Positions 54,481 through 64,000 of a stretch of 64,000 bases of DNA are shown piece by piece; position 1 is the first letter of the stretch; each line of letters starts with the position of its first letter. The stretch is taken from the NCBI RefSeq assembly GCF_013166595.1, contig NZ_JABKKG010000007.1:1-64000 (forward strand). The letters run 5' to 3'. The notes under the pieces are model-generated. The model did not search any database, was not told where the DNA came from, and worked only from the letters and a program-made list of their open reading frames with translations. The translations under genes and the position numbers were made by a program. Source of the stretch: Palleniella intestinalis (GTDB taxonomy: Bacteria; Bacteroidota; Bacteroidia; Bacteroidales; Bacteroidaceae).

Positions 54481-55119
54481 ATGATTGAATACATAAAAGG
54501 AGAACTCACCGAACTGACTCCCGCCATGGCTGTGATAGAAGCCGGAGGCGTGGGCTACGGACTGTGCATTACACTCAACACATACACATCGCTGCAGGGG
54601 ACAAAGAACAAAGAAGACAACGTGACAAAGCTTTATGTCCATGAACAGCTCGTGACCGGAGGAAGGGACGATTCCTTCACTCTCTATGGCTTCTCGTCAA
54701 AGCAGGAAAGGGAACTCTACCGCCTGCTCATCACCGTCAACGGCGTGGGAGGAAACACTGCACGCATGATTCTCTCTGCCACAACACCGGCGGATTTGTG
54801 CAACACCATAGCAAGCGGTAACGAGAAAATGCTGAAGACAGTGAAAGGCATCGGACCAAAGGCAGCACAAAGGATAATCCTTGAACTCAGGGACAAGATT
54901 GTCTCACTCGGAATAACAGGCGAACTGCATGCCAGCGCAGGTACCGACGGTGCCGCGGAGACTGTCAATACCGACATCCGTGACGAGGCTGTTGCCGCAC
55001 TATCTGCCCTCGGTTTCTCCCCTGCACCGTCGGCAAAGGCCGTCACGGCTATCCTCAAGGATGCTCCTGACACTCCTGTGCAGGATGTAATCAAAGCGGC
55101 ACTGAAGATGATAAAGTAA
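54481..55119 (+). CDS. ruvA: Holliday junction branch migration protein RuvA
   Basis: RuvA binds four-way junctions and loads RuvB. The 212 residues include the OB domain ([20 protein letters not shown]), two helix-hairpin-helix motifs ([13 protein letters not shown] and [16 protein letters not shown]) and the C-terminal domain III. It lies 77 bp before sprA, an order I believe is common in Bacteroidota. Confidence 0.95.
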   Translation: MIEYIKGELTELTPAMAVIEAGGVGYGLCITLNTYTSLQGTKNKEDNVTKLYVHEQLVTGGRDDSFTLYGFSSKQERELYRLLITVNGVGGNTARMILSATTPADLCNTIASGNEKMLKTVKGIGPKAAQRIILELRDKIVSLGITGELHASAGTDGAAETVNTDIRDEAVAALSALGFSPAPSAKAVTAILKDAPDTPVQDVIKAALKMIK

Positions 55120-55196
55120 GTGAGCGACATCACTTCCGAATTGACTGCATAAAGAACAACCTTGTAAGCTCACTTACATAAAAAAGCGATTCAGGC

Positions 55197-58100
55197 TTGA
55201 ACAAACTGAGAAATATTGCCACATGGATTCTTGTCAGTGCATTTACTGTGCTGACAGGCTATGCCATGACCATGCCGCAGGCGGTAAGGCAACAGAAAAA
55301 AGATAACGCCAACAAAGAGAAAAAGGACTCGCTGACAACAAAGCTTGACGAGATTCTCGTTATCGACACCGAGGATATTCCGGACTCTTTGCTTAACCCG
55401 AGATGGAAAATCCAAAGGACAATTCCCGCAACATTTGAGGATCTTAAACAAGGTTCGGCAGACTTGAAGCGGCCGGAGAACCTCGAACAGAAAATAGAGT
55501 ATAACGATTCCATCGACCGTTACATCATCGGCTACAAAATGGGCGGCACATATCTTGACGCCCCTATTATGCTTACTCTTGATGAATACCTGGACTATGT
55601 CGGAAAGAAACAGCGTGCACAGTACTATCGGAACAAGAACACTGAGACTTTCGAGAAGAAGGGCAAGGAGAAATTCGACTTCACTGACATGCACTTTGAC
55701 CTCGGACCGGCGGAGAAAATCTTCGGCCCGGGAGGAGTAAGGGTCACCACAAAGGGAACAGCGGAACTCAGGTTCGGTGCGACAGTAAAGAAGATTGACA
55801 ACCCTTCACTCCCTATCCGCAACCGCAAAACGACATCCATTGACTTCGACGAGAAGATAAATATCAACGTGACAGGTAAGGTTGGCGACAAGGTGAACAT
55901 GGGACTCAGCTACAACACTGACGCTACTTTCAATTTCGACCAGCAGAACATCAAACTGAAATATGAGGGCAAAGAGGATGAGATTATCAAACTCGTGGAA
56001 GCGGGCAATGTATCCTTCCCGTCCAATTCCTCACTTGTGCAGGGCGCATCCTCGCTCTTCGGCATACGTACTGACATGCAGTTCGGCAAGCTGAAGCTGC
56101 AGACCGTACTGTCACAGAAGAAGTCCAACTCTTCAAGCGTAAACTCAAAGGGCGGCGTGCAGCTGACACCGTTTGAGATTGATGTGGCGAATTACGAGGA
56201 GAACCGCCACTTCTTCCTTTCCAATTTCTTCCGTGCGCAGTACGACAAAGGCATGGCGTCACTCCCGAACATTACCACCGGAGTGAAGATAAACCGTGTG
56301 GAGATTTGGGTGACAAACAAGTCCGGAGCAACATCCAACACCCGCAATGTCGTTGCACTGACAGACCTTGGCGAAGCGCAGAAGATAAGCAACAGCCTCT
56401 GGGGTGGCGACAAAGGCAGTGATGTGCCTTCAAGCAACTCCGCAAACTCTGAGTATGCCACCATGGTCAGCACGCTGCAGGCGGCACGTGACATAGACCT
56501 GACATCATCGACTCTCGACGGCTATAGTCTTGTCGGTGGCGCTGACTATGAGAAAATAGAGCGTGCACGACAGCTGTCATCATCAGAATACACCGTAAAC
56601 CAATACCTCGGATATGTCTCTCTGAAAACTACCCTACAGACAGACCAGGTGCTTGCCGTGGCATACGAATACACTTACGGCGGACAGACATACCAGGTGG
56701 GTGAGTTTGCGGCAGACCAGCCGGACAATTCCAAGGCTCTTTTCGTCAAGTCTCTTAAGAATACGGCAAACAATCCGCAACAGGGCAACTGGCCGCTGAT
56801 GATGAAGAACGTCTATTACCTTGCGTCAAGCGTGGAGAAAACAAAGTTCCGCCTTGATGTGAAGTTCCAGTCTGACTCGGCGGGTGTTTACCTCACCTAC
56901 ATTCCGGAGCAACAAGTGAAAGGCACGCCATTGGTGAAACTCCTCGGCGCTGACCGCCTTGACAATAACAACAAGGCACACTCCAACGGCTATTTCGACT
57001 TCGTTGAAGGCTACACCGTGAGCAACGGCCGTGTGTTCTTCCCTAAAGTAGAACCGTTCGGAAGCTATCTCCGTGAGACACTCAGGAACGCCGGTGTGCC
57101 GAACCCTGACAGATACGCTTACACAGAGCTTTACGACTCCACGAAAACCATAGCGAAGCAAATCGCAGAAAAAGACAAATTCATTCTTACCGGACAGTTC
57201 AAAGGCACATCATCCAACGTCATCTCACTCGGAGCATATAATGTTCCGCGTGGCTCTGTCATTGTCACAGCGGGCGGAGTGGTGCTCACCGAAGGCTCAG
57301 ACTACTCTGTCGACTACGCTGCCGGTGAGGTGACAATCCTCAACCAGAGCATCATCGATGCCGGAACGAACATCAATGTCTCATTGGAAAGCGACACCGA
57401 CTACGGCCAACAGAGGAAGACAATGGTCGGACTGAACTGGGAATACAACTTCTCCAAGGATTTCCAGATGTCGGGAACGTTCCAGCATCTCTCCGAGCAG
57501 GCACTGACAACAAAGGTGACCATGGGCTCTGAACCATTGAAGAACACCATCTGGGGCGTCAACCTGAATTGGAAGAAGGAGTCACAATGGCTGACAAACA
57601 TCCTTGACAAACTGCCTTTCCTGCATCTCACAGCACCATCGTCCATACAAATCTCGGCAGAATTCGCACAACTCATTGCCGGAACTGCCAGCGGAACGCA
57701 GGACAACGCCTCCTATCTTGACGACTTTGAGAATGCCACGAACAAGATTGACGTGTCCACTCCGACATCATGGACACTGTCAAGTGTGCCGTCAATGTTC
57801 GAGGAACAGAAGGACAAGAGCACTCTGCGAAGCGGCTTCAACCGCTCACGCCTTGCATGGTACAACATCGACCCTCTGTTCACACGACAGGGCTCGTCAC
57901 TCACACCGGGACACATCAAGGGCGACTTGGACCAGCTTTCCAACCATTATGTCCGTGAGGTGTATGTCAGCGAACTGTTCCCTAACCGCGACCAAAGCAC
58001 ATACAACGGCGCAACAAGCACCCTTTCAATACTCAACCTCGCATATTACCCTGACGAGCGTGGTCCGTACAACTTCACGACTGCCCTCAACGACAAGGGC

Positions 58101-61100
58101 AGACTGACCATGCCTAAGCGCAGTTGGGGCGGCATGATGAGGAAACTTGACACATCGGACTTCGAGACAGCCAACGTGGAGTATATCGAATTCTGGATGC
58201 TTGACCCGTTCATCACCTCGCCTAACGGTTACGCTGACACACAAGGAATGGGAGGAGACATGTATTTCAACCTCGGCGAAGTGAGCGAGGACATCCTCCG
58301 TGACGGCAAGAAATTCTATGAGAGCGGTATGCCTACCGACGGCTCACAGGCTTTCACAACCACACAATGGGGCAAGATTCCTACACAGGCTGCCGTGACT
58401 TACGCCTTCTCCACAGCTCCGGGAACACGCCATCTGCAGGATGTGGGCTATAACGGACTGACAGATGACGAGGAGCGTTCTTTCGACGGCTACCGCACAT
58501 TCCTTGACTTTGTCAATACGACATACAGCGGAAACGACTCTGTCTACAACGCTATCATGAACGACCCGGCTGCCGACAACTACCAGTATTTCCGCAGCAC
58601 AGAGTTTGACAACAGACAAACTCCTATCCTTGAACGCTACAAACGGATAAACAACCCACAGGGAAACTCTCCTGACTCTGACCAAAGGACAGAGGCTTAC
58701 GACACATCCTACAAGACTACGCCTGATGTCGAGGACATAAACCAGGACTTCACACTTAACGAATACGAGAAATACTACCAGTACCACATCTCACTGCGCC
58801 CTGAAGACATGCAGGTGGGAAAGAACTTCATCGTCGACAAGCGTGTGGCCTTGCCGCCACTCAGGAACAGCGGTGACAGAACGGAACAGGTCACATGGTA
58901 TCAGTTCCGCATTCCTCTGCGTGAATACGAGAGCAAAGTGGGCTCTATCTCTGACTTCACATCCATACGCTTCATGCGCATGTTCCTCACCAATTTCGAG
59001 AAACCTGTCATCGTGCGCCTCGGCACACTCGACCTTGTCCGTGGCGAATGGCGTATCTATGAGCAGAGCCTTGAGAGTTCCGCATCAACAGGTACACTCT
59101 CGGTAAGTGCTGTAAACATAGAGGAAAACAACGACAAGACTCCTGTCAACTACGTCCTGCCGCCGGGAATCTCCCGTGTGGTAGACCCTTCACAGCCACA
59201 GCTGACAGAGAACAACGAGCAGGCTCTTGCCATGACTCTCTCCAATTTGGCTCCGGGAGAGTCAAAATGTGTGTACAAAAACATGTCCCTTGACATGCGC
59301 TACTACAAGCATCTGCAGATGTTCAGCCACGCACACGCTTTCGAAGCTGACCCTACAGCATTGGAAAACAACCAGCTTGCTCTCTTCGTGCGTGTCGGTT
59401 CGGACTACAAATCCAACTTCTACGAATACGAGATTCCACTGAAACTCACACCTGAAGGAAAATATTCCTCTGAACAACGCCGTGCCGTATGGCCCGAAGA
59501 GAACATGCTCGACATCGACCTCACCGTCTTCACAAGCCTGAAAAAAGAGCGTAACAGAACAGGCAGCGCATACAACAAAGTCTTTACGGCTTACGACCCA
59601 AACAACCCGAAGAACAAAGTGTCTATCATGGGCAACCCTACTCTCGGCGAGGTGAAGACCATGATTATCGGTGTGCGTAACCTTTCTTCGACAACCAAGT
59701 CGGGAGAAGTGTGGGTGAACGAGCTGCGCCTCAAAGACACGGAGAACTCCGGAGGCTGGGCGGCACAGGGAAACATGAACCTGCAGCTGTCGGACCTCGG
59801 AACCGTCAATGTCAACGGCAAGCATACATCGGCAGGATTCGGCGGATTGGAGCAGGGCGTCACGCAGCGTTCCACTGACGATTTCACGACTTATTCCGTG
59901 ACAGCAAACGTCGAACTCGGCAAGTTCTTCCCGGACAAGGCAAAAGTATCCGTGCCTGTCTACTACAGCATGACAAAGGAAAAGACTTCCCCGAAGTACA
60001 ATCCTCTGGACACCGACATGGAACTCAAGGAGGCTCTTGACGCCGAACCTGACAAGCACCGCAGGGACTCCATTGAGAGCATTGCCGTATCTAAAATAAC
60101 AAACACAAACTTCTCTGTCTCCAACGCTCGCGTAGGCATATCGACCAAAGGACATCCTATGCCTTACGACCCGGCAAACTTCTCATTCTCCTACAGCCAC
60201 TCGCACACTCACAAGCAGGGCGAGACGACAATCTACGAGAACGAGGACAACTGGCGTGGCTCAATGAACTACTCATGGAGCCCTGTCTACAAGCCTATTG
60301 AGCCGTTCAAGAAGATAAAGTCAAAATCCAAATACTACGACATCCTGAAACGCTTCGGCCTGAACTGGCTGCCACAGTCTGTCGCTTTCAACACGGAAAT
60401 GACACGTTCCTACTACGAACTGCAAGAGCGTGACATGGAGGCCATGGGCGACTCACAACTGCCACTGACCTTCAACTCGCAGTTCCTGTGGAACCGTGAT
60501 TTCTCGCTGCGTTGGGACTTGACAAAGAACCTGCACTTCAATTTCCAGTCTGCCACACACGCTGAGATTGAAGAGCCGTACACTGCCGTAAACAAAGACC
60601 TCTATCCTGAACGCTATCAGGCATGGAAGGACTCTGTATGGACAAGCATAAGGCATTTCGGCACACCACTCGACTACAGCCAGAACGTCAGCGCGTCCTA
60701 CCGACTGCCGCTGAACATGATTCCTGTCTTCGACTGGCTCACCGCCGACGGCAGCTATTCATCGACCTACAACTGGGTGCGAGGCACAGAACTTGAGGAC
60801 GGCACATCGCTCGGAAACACCATAGCGATGAACCGTACATATTCCCTCAACGGCACTTTCGCCATGGAAAAACTGTACAACCATGTGCCCTTCCTGAAAA
60901 AAACAAACGAAAGATTCAAGCGTGCACCCAAGCGTGCTCCCGCAAAACCCGCAAAGGCAAAGCTCGCAAAAAGCAGGAACGACGGCAAAAGCTCCAAGGA
61001 TGCCAAGAACGACCCTAAGACGCAACTGCCGAAAAACAAGAACTCCGTCGAGAAAGAACTTACTCTCTATCCTGACAGCCTCATAGAGTTCGCACACGGA

Positions 61101-62768
61101 AAGAACTCCAAGCGCCTCCTTGTCACCGCAAAGACAAAGGACGGAAAACTCGTGCCTGTCCGCTTCAAGAAGAAGGACAACAACAAGATTGCGGTCTCCC
61201 TGAAAGCCGACTCCGCCATGACAGTGAAGCTCACTGTGATGAAACTCCCTGACCTCGACTCCGAGAAATGGTACCGCACGGCACAGTCCGTGGCACGATT
61301 CCTCATGATGGTGCGCAACGTCAGCTTCACTTACCGCAACACTTACTCACTCTCCCTGCCGGGATTCATGAACTCTGTGGGCGACGCCTTCGGGCAAAAG
61401 AAATGCGACGGCTTGCTGTCGCCGGGACTTGACTTCGCCTTCGGACTTGTCGGCGACGGCTACATCGACCATGCAAAGGAGCGCGGATGGCTCATGACAA
61501 ACGACTCCATAGCCACTCCTGCCGCAACAAACAATACTGAGGACATACAGTTCCGTGCCACTCTCGAACCGTTCCGCGAATTCAAGATTGACCTTAACGC
61601 AAGCCGCACGATGACACGGGCGAAGAGTGTGCAGTACATGTACCGGGGCAACCCTACCACACATTCCGGCACATTCACCATGACAACCCTTTCCCTCGGC
61701 TCGGCTCTCGAAGGCAGCGGAAGCCAAAGCAACGGTTTCCGCTCCAAGACTTTCGAGAAGTTCTGCAACTCTCTCGAAGGATTCCGCCAGCGTGTGGAAG
61801 CGCAGTACTCGGGCGCAAGGTATCCGGAGGGCACGGCTCTCGCCGGACAACCTTTCGATGCAGCGAAATACGGTGGCGTCAACCAATACAGTGCCGACGT
61901 GATGGTGCCGGCGTTCCTCAACGCTTACACCTCCATGGGTGGCAACGACCTGAGCCCGTTCCCGTCACTGGCGAAACTGCTGCCTAACTGGACACTGCGC
62001 TACAGCGGGCTTGGACAGCTCACATGGTTCCGCAACAAGTTCAAGAGCGTCAACATCAACCACGGCTACAAGAGCATCTACGCCGTAGGCTCTTACAGCA
62101 GCTTCTCCACATTCCAGGAGTTCATGAACGGACTGGGCTTCATCTCCGACGCAGCGACCTCCAACCCTATCCCTAACTCGATGTACAACATCTCACAGGT
62201 GAGCATCAACGAGGCGTTCTCCCCTCTCCTCGGCATCGACGTGACCCTGCACAACGGCATGACACTGAAGGGCGAATACCGTACCACACGTGTCATAAAC
62301 CTCTCCATGACAAGTGTGCAAATCTCTGAGACAACGTCCAAGGACTGGGTGTTCGGCATGGGCTACAAGATTCAGGACTTCCGCCTCCTCGGCGGAACGA
62401 ACCACCGCAAGGTCAAAGGCTCCGGCAAGAAAGGCTCCGGCAATGACGATGACAACAATAAAAACAAAAACAGCACGAAGAGGAACACACGACGCAACGG
62501 ATTCAGCCACGACCTTAACCTGCGTCTCGACCTCAGTTTCAGGAAGCAGGCGGCCATCAACCGTGACATCGCCTCCATGGTCTCCACGGCGACAAGCGGC
62601 AACAACGCCTTCAAACTGTCGTTCTCTGCCGACTACGCCATGTCACGACTGATGACCATGAGCTTCTATTTCGACCGCCAGAGCAACACTCCGCTGCTGT
62701 CGAACAACTCCTACCCTACGACAACGCAGGACTTCGGACTGTCACTGAAATTCTCGCTGGCAAGATGA
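55197..62768 (+). CDS. sprA: T9SS translocon protein SprA/Sov
   Basis: SprA is the giant outer-membrane barrel that forms the type IX secretion pore. The 2523 residues begin at TTG 55197 with a signal-like segment (LRNIATWILVSAFTVLTGYA). The family is recognised by length, by an N-terminal domain with DLGPAEKIFGPGGVRVTTKG and GLSYNTDATFNFDQQNIKLKY, by the long middle with QDNASYLDDFENA, and by alternating strands to the end (SLKFSLAR). A Lys/Ala-rich linker (about 1900-1945) and another near 2410-2440 are low-complexity. The protein is intact. It would export the 1019-aa protein at 27852 among others. Confidence 0.94.
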   Translation: MNKLRNIATWILVSAFTVLTGYAMTMPQAVRQQKKDNANKEKKDSLTTKLDEILVIDTEDIPDSLLNPRWKIQRTIPATFEDLKQGSADLKRPENLEQKIEYNDSIDRYIIGYKMGGTYLDAPIMLTLDEYLDYVGKKQRAQYYRNKNTETFEKKGKEKFDFTDMHFDLGPAEKIFGPGGVRVTTKGTAELRFGATVKKIDNPSLPIRNRKTTSIDFDEKININVTGKVGDKVNMGLSYNTDATFNFDQQNIKLKYEGKEDEIIKLVEAGNVSFPSNSSLVQGASSLFGIRTDMQFGKLKLQTVLSQKKSNSSSVNSKGGVQLTPFEIDVANYEENRHFFLSNFFRAQYDKGMASLPNITTGVKINRVEIWVTNKSGATSNTRNVVALTDLGEAQKISNSLWGGDKGSDVPSSNSANSEYATMVSTLQAARDIDLTSSTLDGYSLVGGADYEKIERARQLSSSEYTVNQYLGYVSLKTTLQTDQVLAVAYEYTYGGQTYQVGEFAADQPDNSKALFVKSLKNTANNPQQGNWPLMMKNVYYLASSVEKTKFRLDVKFQSDSAGVYLTYIPEQQVKGTPLVKLLGADRLDNNNKAHSNGYFDFVEGYTVSNGRVFFPKVEPFGSYLRETLRNAGVPNPDRYAYTELYDSTKTIAKQIAEKDKFILTGQFKGTSSNVISLGAYNVPRGSVIVTAGGVVLTEGSDYSVDYAAGEVTILNQSIIDAGTNINVSLESDTDYGQQRKTMVGLNWEYNFSKDFQMSGTFQHLSEQALTTKVTMGSEPLKNTIWGVNLNWKKESQWLTNILDKLPFLHLTAPSSIQISAEFAQLIAGTASGTQDNASYLDDFENATNKIDVSTPTSWTLSSVPSMFEEQKDKSTLRSGFNRSRLAWYNIDPLFTRQGSSLTPGHIKGDLDQLSNHYVREVYVSELFPNRDQSTYNGATSTLSILNLAYYPDERGPYNFTTALNDKGRLTMPKRSWGGMMRKLDTSDFETANVEYIEFWMLDPFITSPNGYADTQGMGGDMYFNLGEVSEDILRDGKKFYESGMPTDGSQAFTTTQWGKIPTQAAVTYAFSTAPGTRHLQDVGYNGLTDDEERSFDGYRTFLDFVNTTYSGNDSVYNAIMNDPAADNYQYFRSTEFDNRQTPILERYKRINNPQGNSPDSDQRTEAYDTSYKTTPDVEDINQDFTLNEYEKYYQYHISLRPEDMQVGKNFIVDKRVALPPLRNSGDRTEQVTWYQFRIPLREYESKVGSISDFTSIRFMRMFLTNFEKPVIVRLGTLDLVRGEWRIYEQSLESSASTGTLSVSAVNIEENNDKTPVNYVLPPGISRVVDPSQPQLTENNEQALAMTLSNLAPGESKCVYKNMSLDMRYYKHLQMFSHAHAFEADPTALENNQLALFVRVGSDYKSNFYEYEIPLKLTPEGKYSSEQRRAVWPEENMLDIDLTVFTSLKKERNRTGSAYNKVFTAYDPNNPKNKVSIMGNPTLGEVKTMIIGVRNLSSTTKSGEVWVNELRLKDTENSGGWAAQGNMNLQLSDLGTVNVNGKHTSAGFGGLEQGVTQRSTDDFTTYSVTANVELGKFFPDKAKVSVPVYYSMTKEKTSPKYNPLDTDMELKEALDAEPDKHRRDSIESIAVSKITNTNFSVSNARVGISTKGHPMPYDPANFSFSYSHSHTHKQGETTIYENEDNWRGSMNYSWSPVYKPIEPFKKIKSKSKYYDILKRFGLNWLPQSVAFNTEMTRSYYELQERDMEAMGDSQLPLTFNSQFLWNRDFSLRWDLTKNLHFNFQSATHAEIEEPYTAVNKDLYPERYQAWKDSVWTSIRHFGTPLDYSQNVSASYRLPLNMIPVFDWLTADGSYSSTYNWVRGTELEDGTSLGNTIAMNRTYSLNGTFAMEKLYNHVPFLKKTNERFKRAPKRAPAKPAKAKLAKSRNDGKSSKDAKNDPKTQLPKNKNSVEKELTLYPDSLIEFAHGKNSKRLLVTAKTKDGKLVPVRFKKKDNNKIAVSLKADSAMTVKLTVMKLPDLDSEKWYRTAQSVARFLMMVRNVSFTYRNTYSLSLPGFMNSVGDAFGQKKCDGLLSPGLDFAFGLVGDGYIDHAKERGWLMTNDSIATPAATNNTEDIQFRATLEPFREFKIDLNASRTMTRAKSVQYMYRGNPTTHSGTFTMTTLSLGSALEGSGSQSNGFRSKTFEKFCNSLEGFRQRVEAQYSGARYPEGTALAGQPFDAAKYGGVNQYSADVMVPAFLNAYTSMGGNDLSPFPSLAKLLPNWTLRYSGLGQLTWFRNKFKSVNINHGYKSIYAVGSYSSFSTFQEFMNGLGFISDAATSNPIPNSMYNISQVSINEAFSPLLGIDVTLHNGMTLKGEYRTTRVINLSMTSVQISETTSKDWVFGMGYKIQDFRLLGGTNHRKVKGSGKKGSGNDDDNNKNKNSTKRNTRRNGFSHDLNLRLDLSFRKQAAINRDIASMVSTATSGNNAFKLSFSADYAMSRLMTMSFYFDRQSNTPLLSNNSYPTTTQDFGLSLKFSLAR

Positions 62769-62788
62769 TGCCTGCCACATGACTTTCC

Positions 62789-62870
62789 GAAAGGTAACAC
62801 TTGACCAAACAAAAGGTAACACTTTGCATGGTGAAGTGTTACCTTTTACCACGCAAAGTGTTACCTTTCG
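62789..62870. repeat. AAAGGTAACACTT palindrome cluster
   Basis: GAAAGGTAACACTT (62789-62802) and AAAAGGTAACACTTT (62811-62825) are followed by inverted AAGTGTTACCTTTT (62834-62847) and AAAGTGTTACCTTTCG (62855-62870). The two pairs nest into one long hairpin between sprA and dacB. Confidence 0.82.
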
Positions 62871-62927
62871 TTTTAGTCACAATATTGAACATAAAAACTA
62901 ACCATAAAGTATCGTAAACAAATACCT

Positions 62928-64000
62928 ATGAGACGATTTTTCATTCTGATATTCCTCCTTTTCAAAGCAGCATTCCTCCTGCCCGTAACAGCACAAGAAA
63001 TGACTGACTCCATACCGGAAGACACCATCTCACCCGACAGCATCTTGGCATTCTCGGACAGTATCGCACCAGACACCTTACAGTGCGACTCCGTCACACC
63101 AAAGACCATACAGCAACGCATCCATGAACTCCTCGACACGGAGTTCTTCCAAAAGACACAGGTCGGCATAATGGTCTACGACCTCACCGCCGACACCCTC
63201 GTCTTCGCCCACAACGAGCGGCAGCTTCTGCGACCTGCCTCAACGATGAAAGTCCTTACCGCCATCACCGCCCTGGACTACCTTGAAGGCTCCTACCGCT
63301 ACTCCACCTCACTGAAATACAACGACGGCGACATCACCGTTGCCGGCGGAATGGACCCACGTTTCAACACTGACGACATGAACGCTTTCGTGGAAGCAAT
63401 CGAGAAACTCAAGCTGGACACCATCTACGGCTCTCTGAAGGCGGACCGCTCCTTCAAGGACGACAAACTCCTTGGCGAAGGCTGGTGCTGGGATGACAAG
63501 AATCCGGTGCTCACTCCGCTGCCTTGGAGCCGCAAGGACAACTTCCTCGAGAAGTTCCGGCAACGCCTTGACGACGCCAACATCACCATCCTCCCCAAGG
63601 ACTCCATACCCCTCGACTCCCTCGGCAACCGCATCGCCGTCGCATCATCAGCCGTCAAGCCCGCCACTCTCATCACACGCCACCACACCCTCGACCAGAT
63701 TCTCGGCAGGATGATGAAAGAGTCCGACAACTTCTATGCCGAGACAATGCTCTACCAGATAGCACACCGCCACGGCGGACGCAAAGCCTCTGCAAAGCAC
63801 GCCTTCACCGTGATGAAGCAACTGATAAGGAAACTCGGGCTCAACCCCTCCGACTACCGCCTTGCCGACGGCTCCGGACTCTCCCTCTACAACTACCAGA
63901 CAGCGGAGCTCCAGACCCTCCTCCTGCGCTATGCTTACCACGACTCCAACATCTACAGCCACCTCCACTCCTCACTCCCCATCGCCGGAGTCGACGGCAC
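62928..64000 (+). CDS. dacB: D-alanyl-D-alanine carboxypeptidase/PBP4 (partial, runs off edge)
   Basis: The frame starts at ATG 62928 with a signal peptide (MRRFFILIFLLFKAAFLLPV) and a Ser/Asp-rich spacer, and stays open to the end of the window (357 codons). The S13 family is shown by PASTMK with S105 and K108 and by ESDNFYAE with S266-D267-N268. The third motif (KTG) would lie beyond the edge. The enzyme trims peptidoglycan stem peptides in the periplasm. Confidence 0.9.
   Translation, partial: MRRFFILIFLLFKAAFLLPVTAQEMTDSIPEDTISPDSILAFSDSIAPDTLQCDSVTPKTIQQRIHELLDTEFFQKTQVGIMVYDLTADTLVFAHNERQLLRPASTMKVLTAITALDYLEGSYRYSTSLKYNDGDITVAGGMDPRFNTDDMNAFVEAIEKLKLDTIYGSLKADRSFKDDKLLGEGWCWDDKNPVLTPLPWSRKDNFLEKFRQRLDDANITILPKDSIPLDSLGNRIAVASSAVKPATLITRHHTLDQILGRMMKESDNFYAETMLYQIAHRHGGRKASAKHAFTVMKQLIRKLGLNPSDYRLADGSGLSLYNYQTAELQTLLLRYAYHDSNIYSHLHSSLPIAGVDG

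Noticed and set aside
59262..60155. 297-codon open frame antisense to sprA
   Set aside because: Composition (Val, Cys, Arg, Leu runs) is that of a shadow frame; sprA on the other strand is intact and conserved.

Overview
The window comes from a member of the Bacteroidota, most likely order Bacteroidales and Prevotella-like. Three things point there. Promoters follow the TTTG / TAnnTTTG pattern and start codons lack Shine-Dalgarno sequences. The window carries a full-length SprA/Sov type IX secretion gene and a secreted protein with a T9SS-type C-terminal tail. The core genes (mnmA, rsgA, frr, secG, prmA, recR, dxs, trkAH, asd, meso-DAP dehydrogenase, ruvA) also fit. The species cannot be fixed from sequence alone.

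Layout. (1) 0-7.5 kb is an AT-rich peptide natural-product (RiPP) locus. It holds two 56-aa precursors with matching 27-residue Gly-Gly leaders, a B12-binding-type radical SAM enzyme, a plugged outer-membrane barrel, a C39-peptidase ABC exporter and a 66-aa HlyD-like stump, and ends in a long palindrome. (2) 8-14.9 kb is mostly housekeeping on the minus strand (mnmA, alpha/beta hydrolase, rsgA-frr-secG-TPR), followed by an AmpG-like MFS gene. (3) 14.9-21.2 kb has a relic of an AAA ATPase gene behind a 33-bp-periodic promoter repeat, prmA, a Trp/Pro/Gly-rich secreted protein, a FadL-like porin, recR, a small membrane protein and a GNAT. (4) 21.2-27.6 kb is an accessory island: DUF1016 nuclease, two uracil-DNA-glycosylase-like proteins, an AAA ATPase, a zinc ribbon, an LRR-like protein and orphans. 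(5) 27.8-35.4 kb has a T9SS metalloprotease-like protein, a probable structured RNA of about 335 nt, DUF1232, a Cys-rich protein, an HNH nuclease, an EcsC gene with an in-frame TAG, a broken second copy of the HNH tail, several microproteins, a 32-bp-periodic repeat array and a short inverted-repeat element. (6) 35.4-41.9 kb has a membrane protein, RtcB ligase, an MNT/HEPN toxin-antitoxin pair and a SWIM-SNF2 helicase. (7) 41.9-55.1 kb is mainly metabolic and transport genes. (8) 55.2-64 kb is sprA, then dacB, which runs off the edge.

How the parts work together. In region 1 the peptides would be modified by the radical SAM enzyme, trimmed after Gly-Gly and exported by the C39 transporter; the outer-membrane protein is a candidate receptor, immunity factor or exit port. 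SprA provides the type IX translocon pore that the 1019-aa metalloprotease-like protein would use. dxs-trkA-trkH-asd and TPR-secG-frr-rsgA look like operons, with 4-bp, 1-bp or very short junctions. At least three dispersed intergenic repeat families run through the window and are not explained by coding genes.
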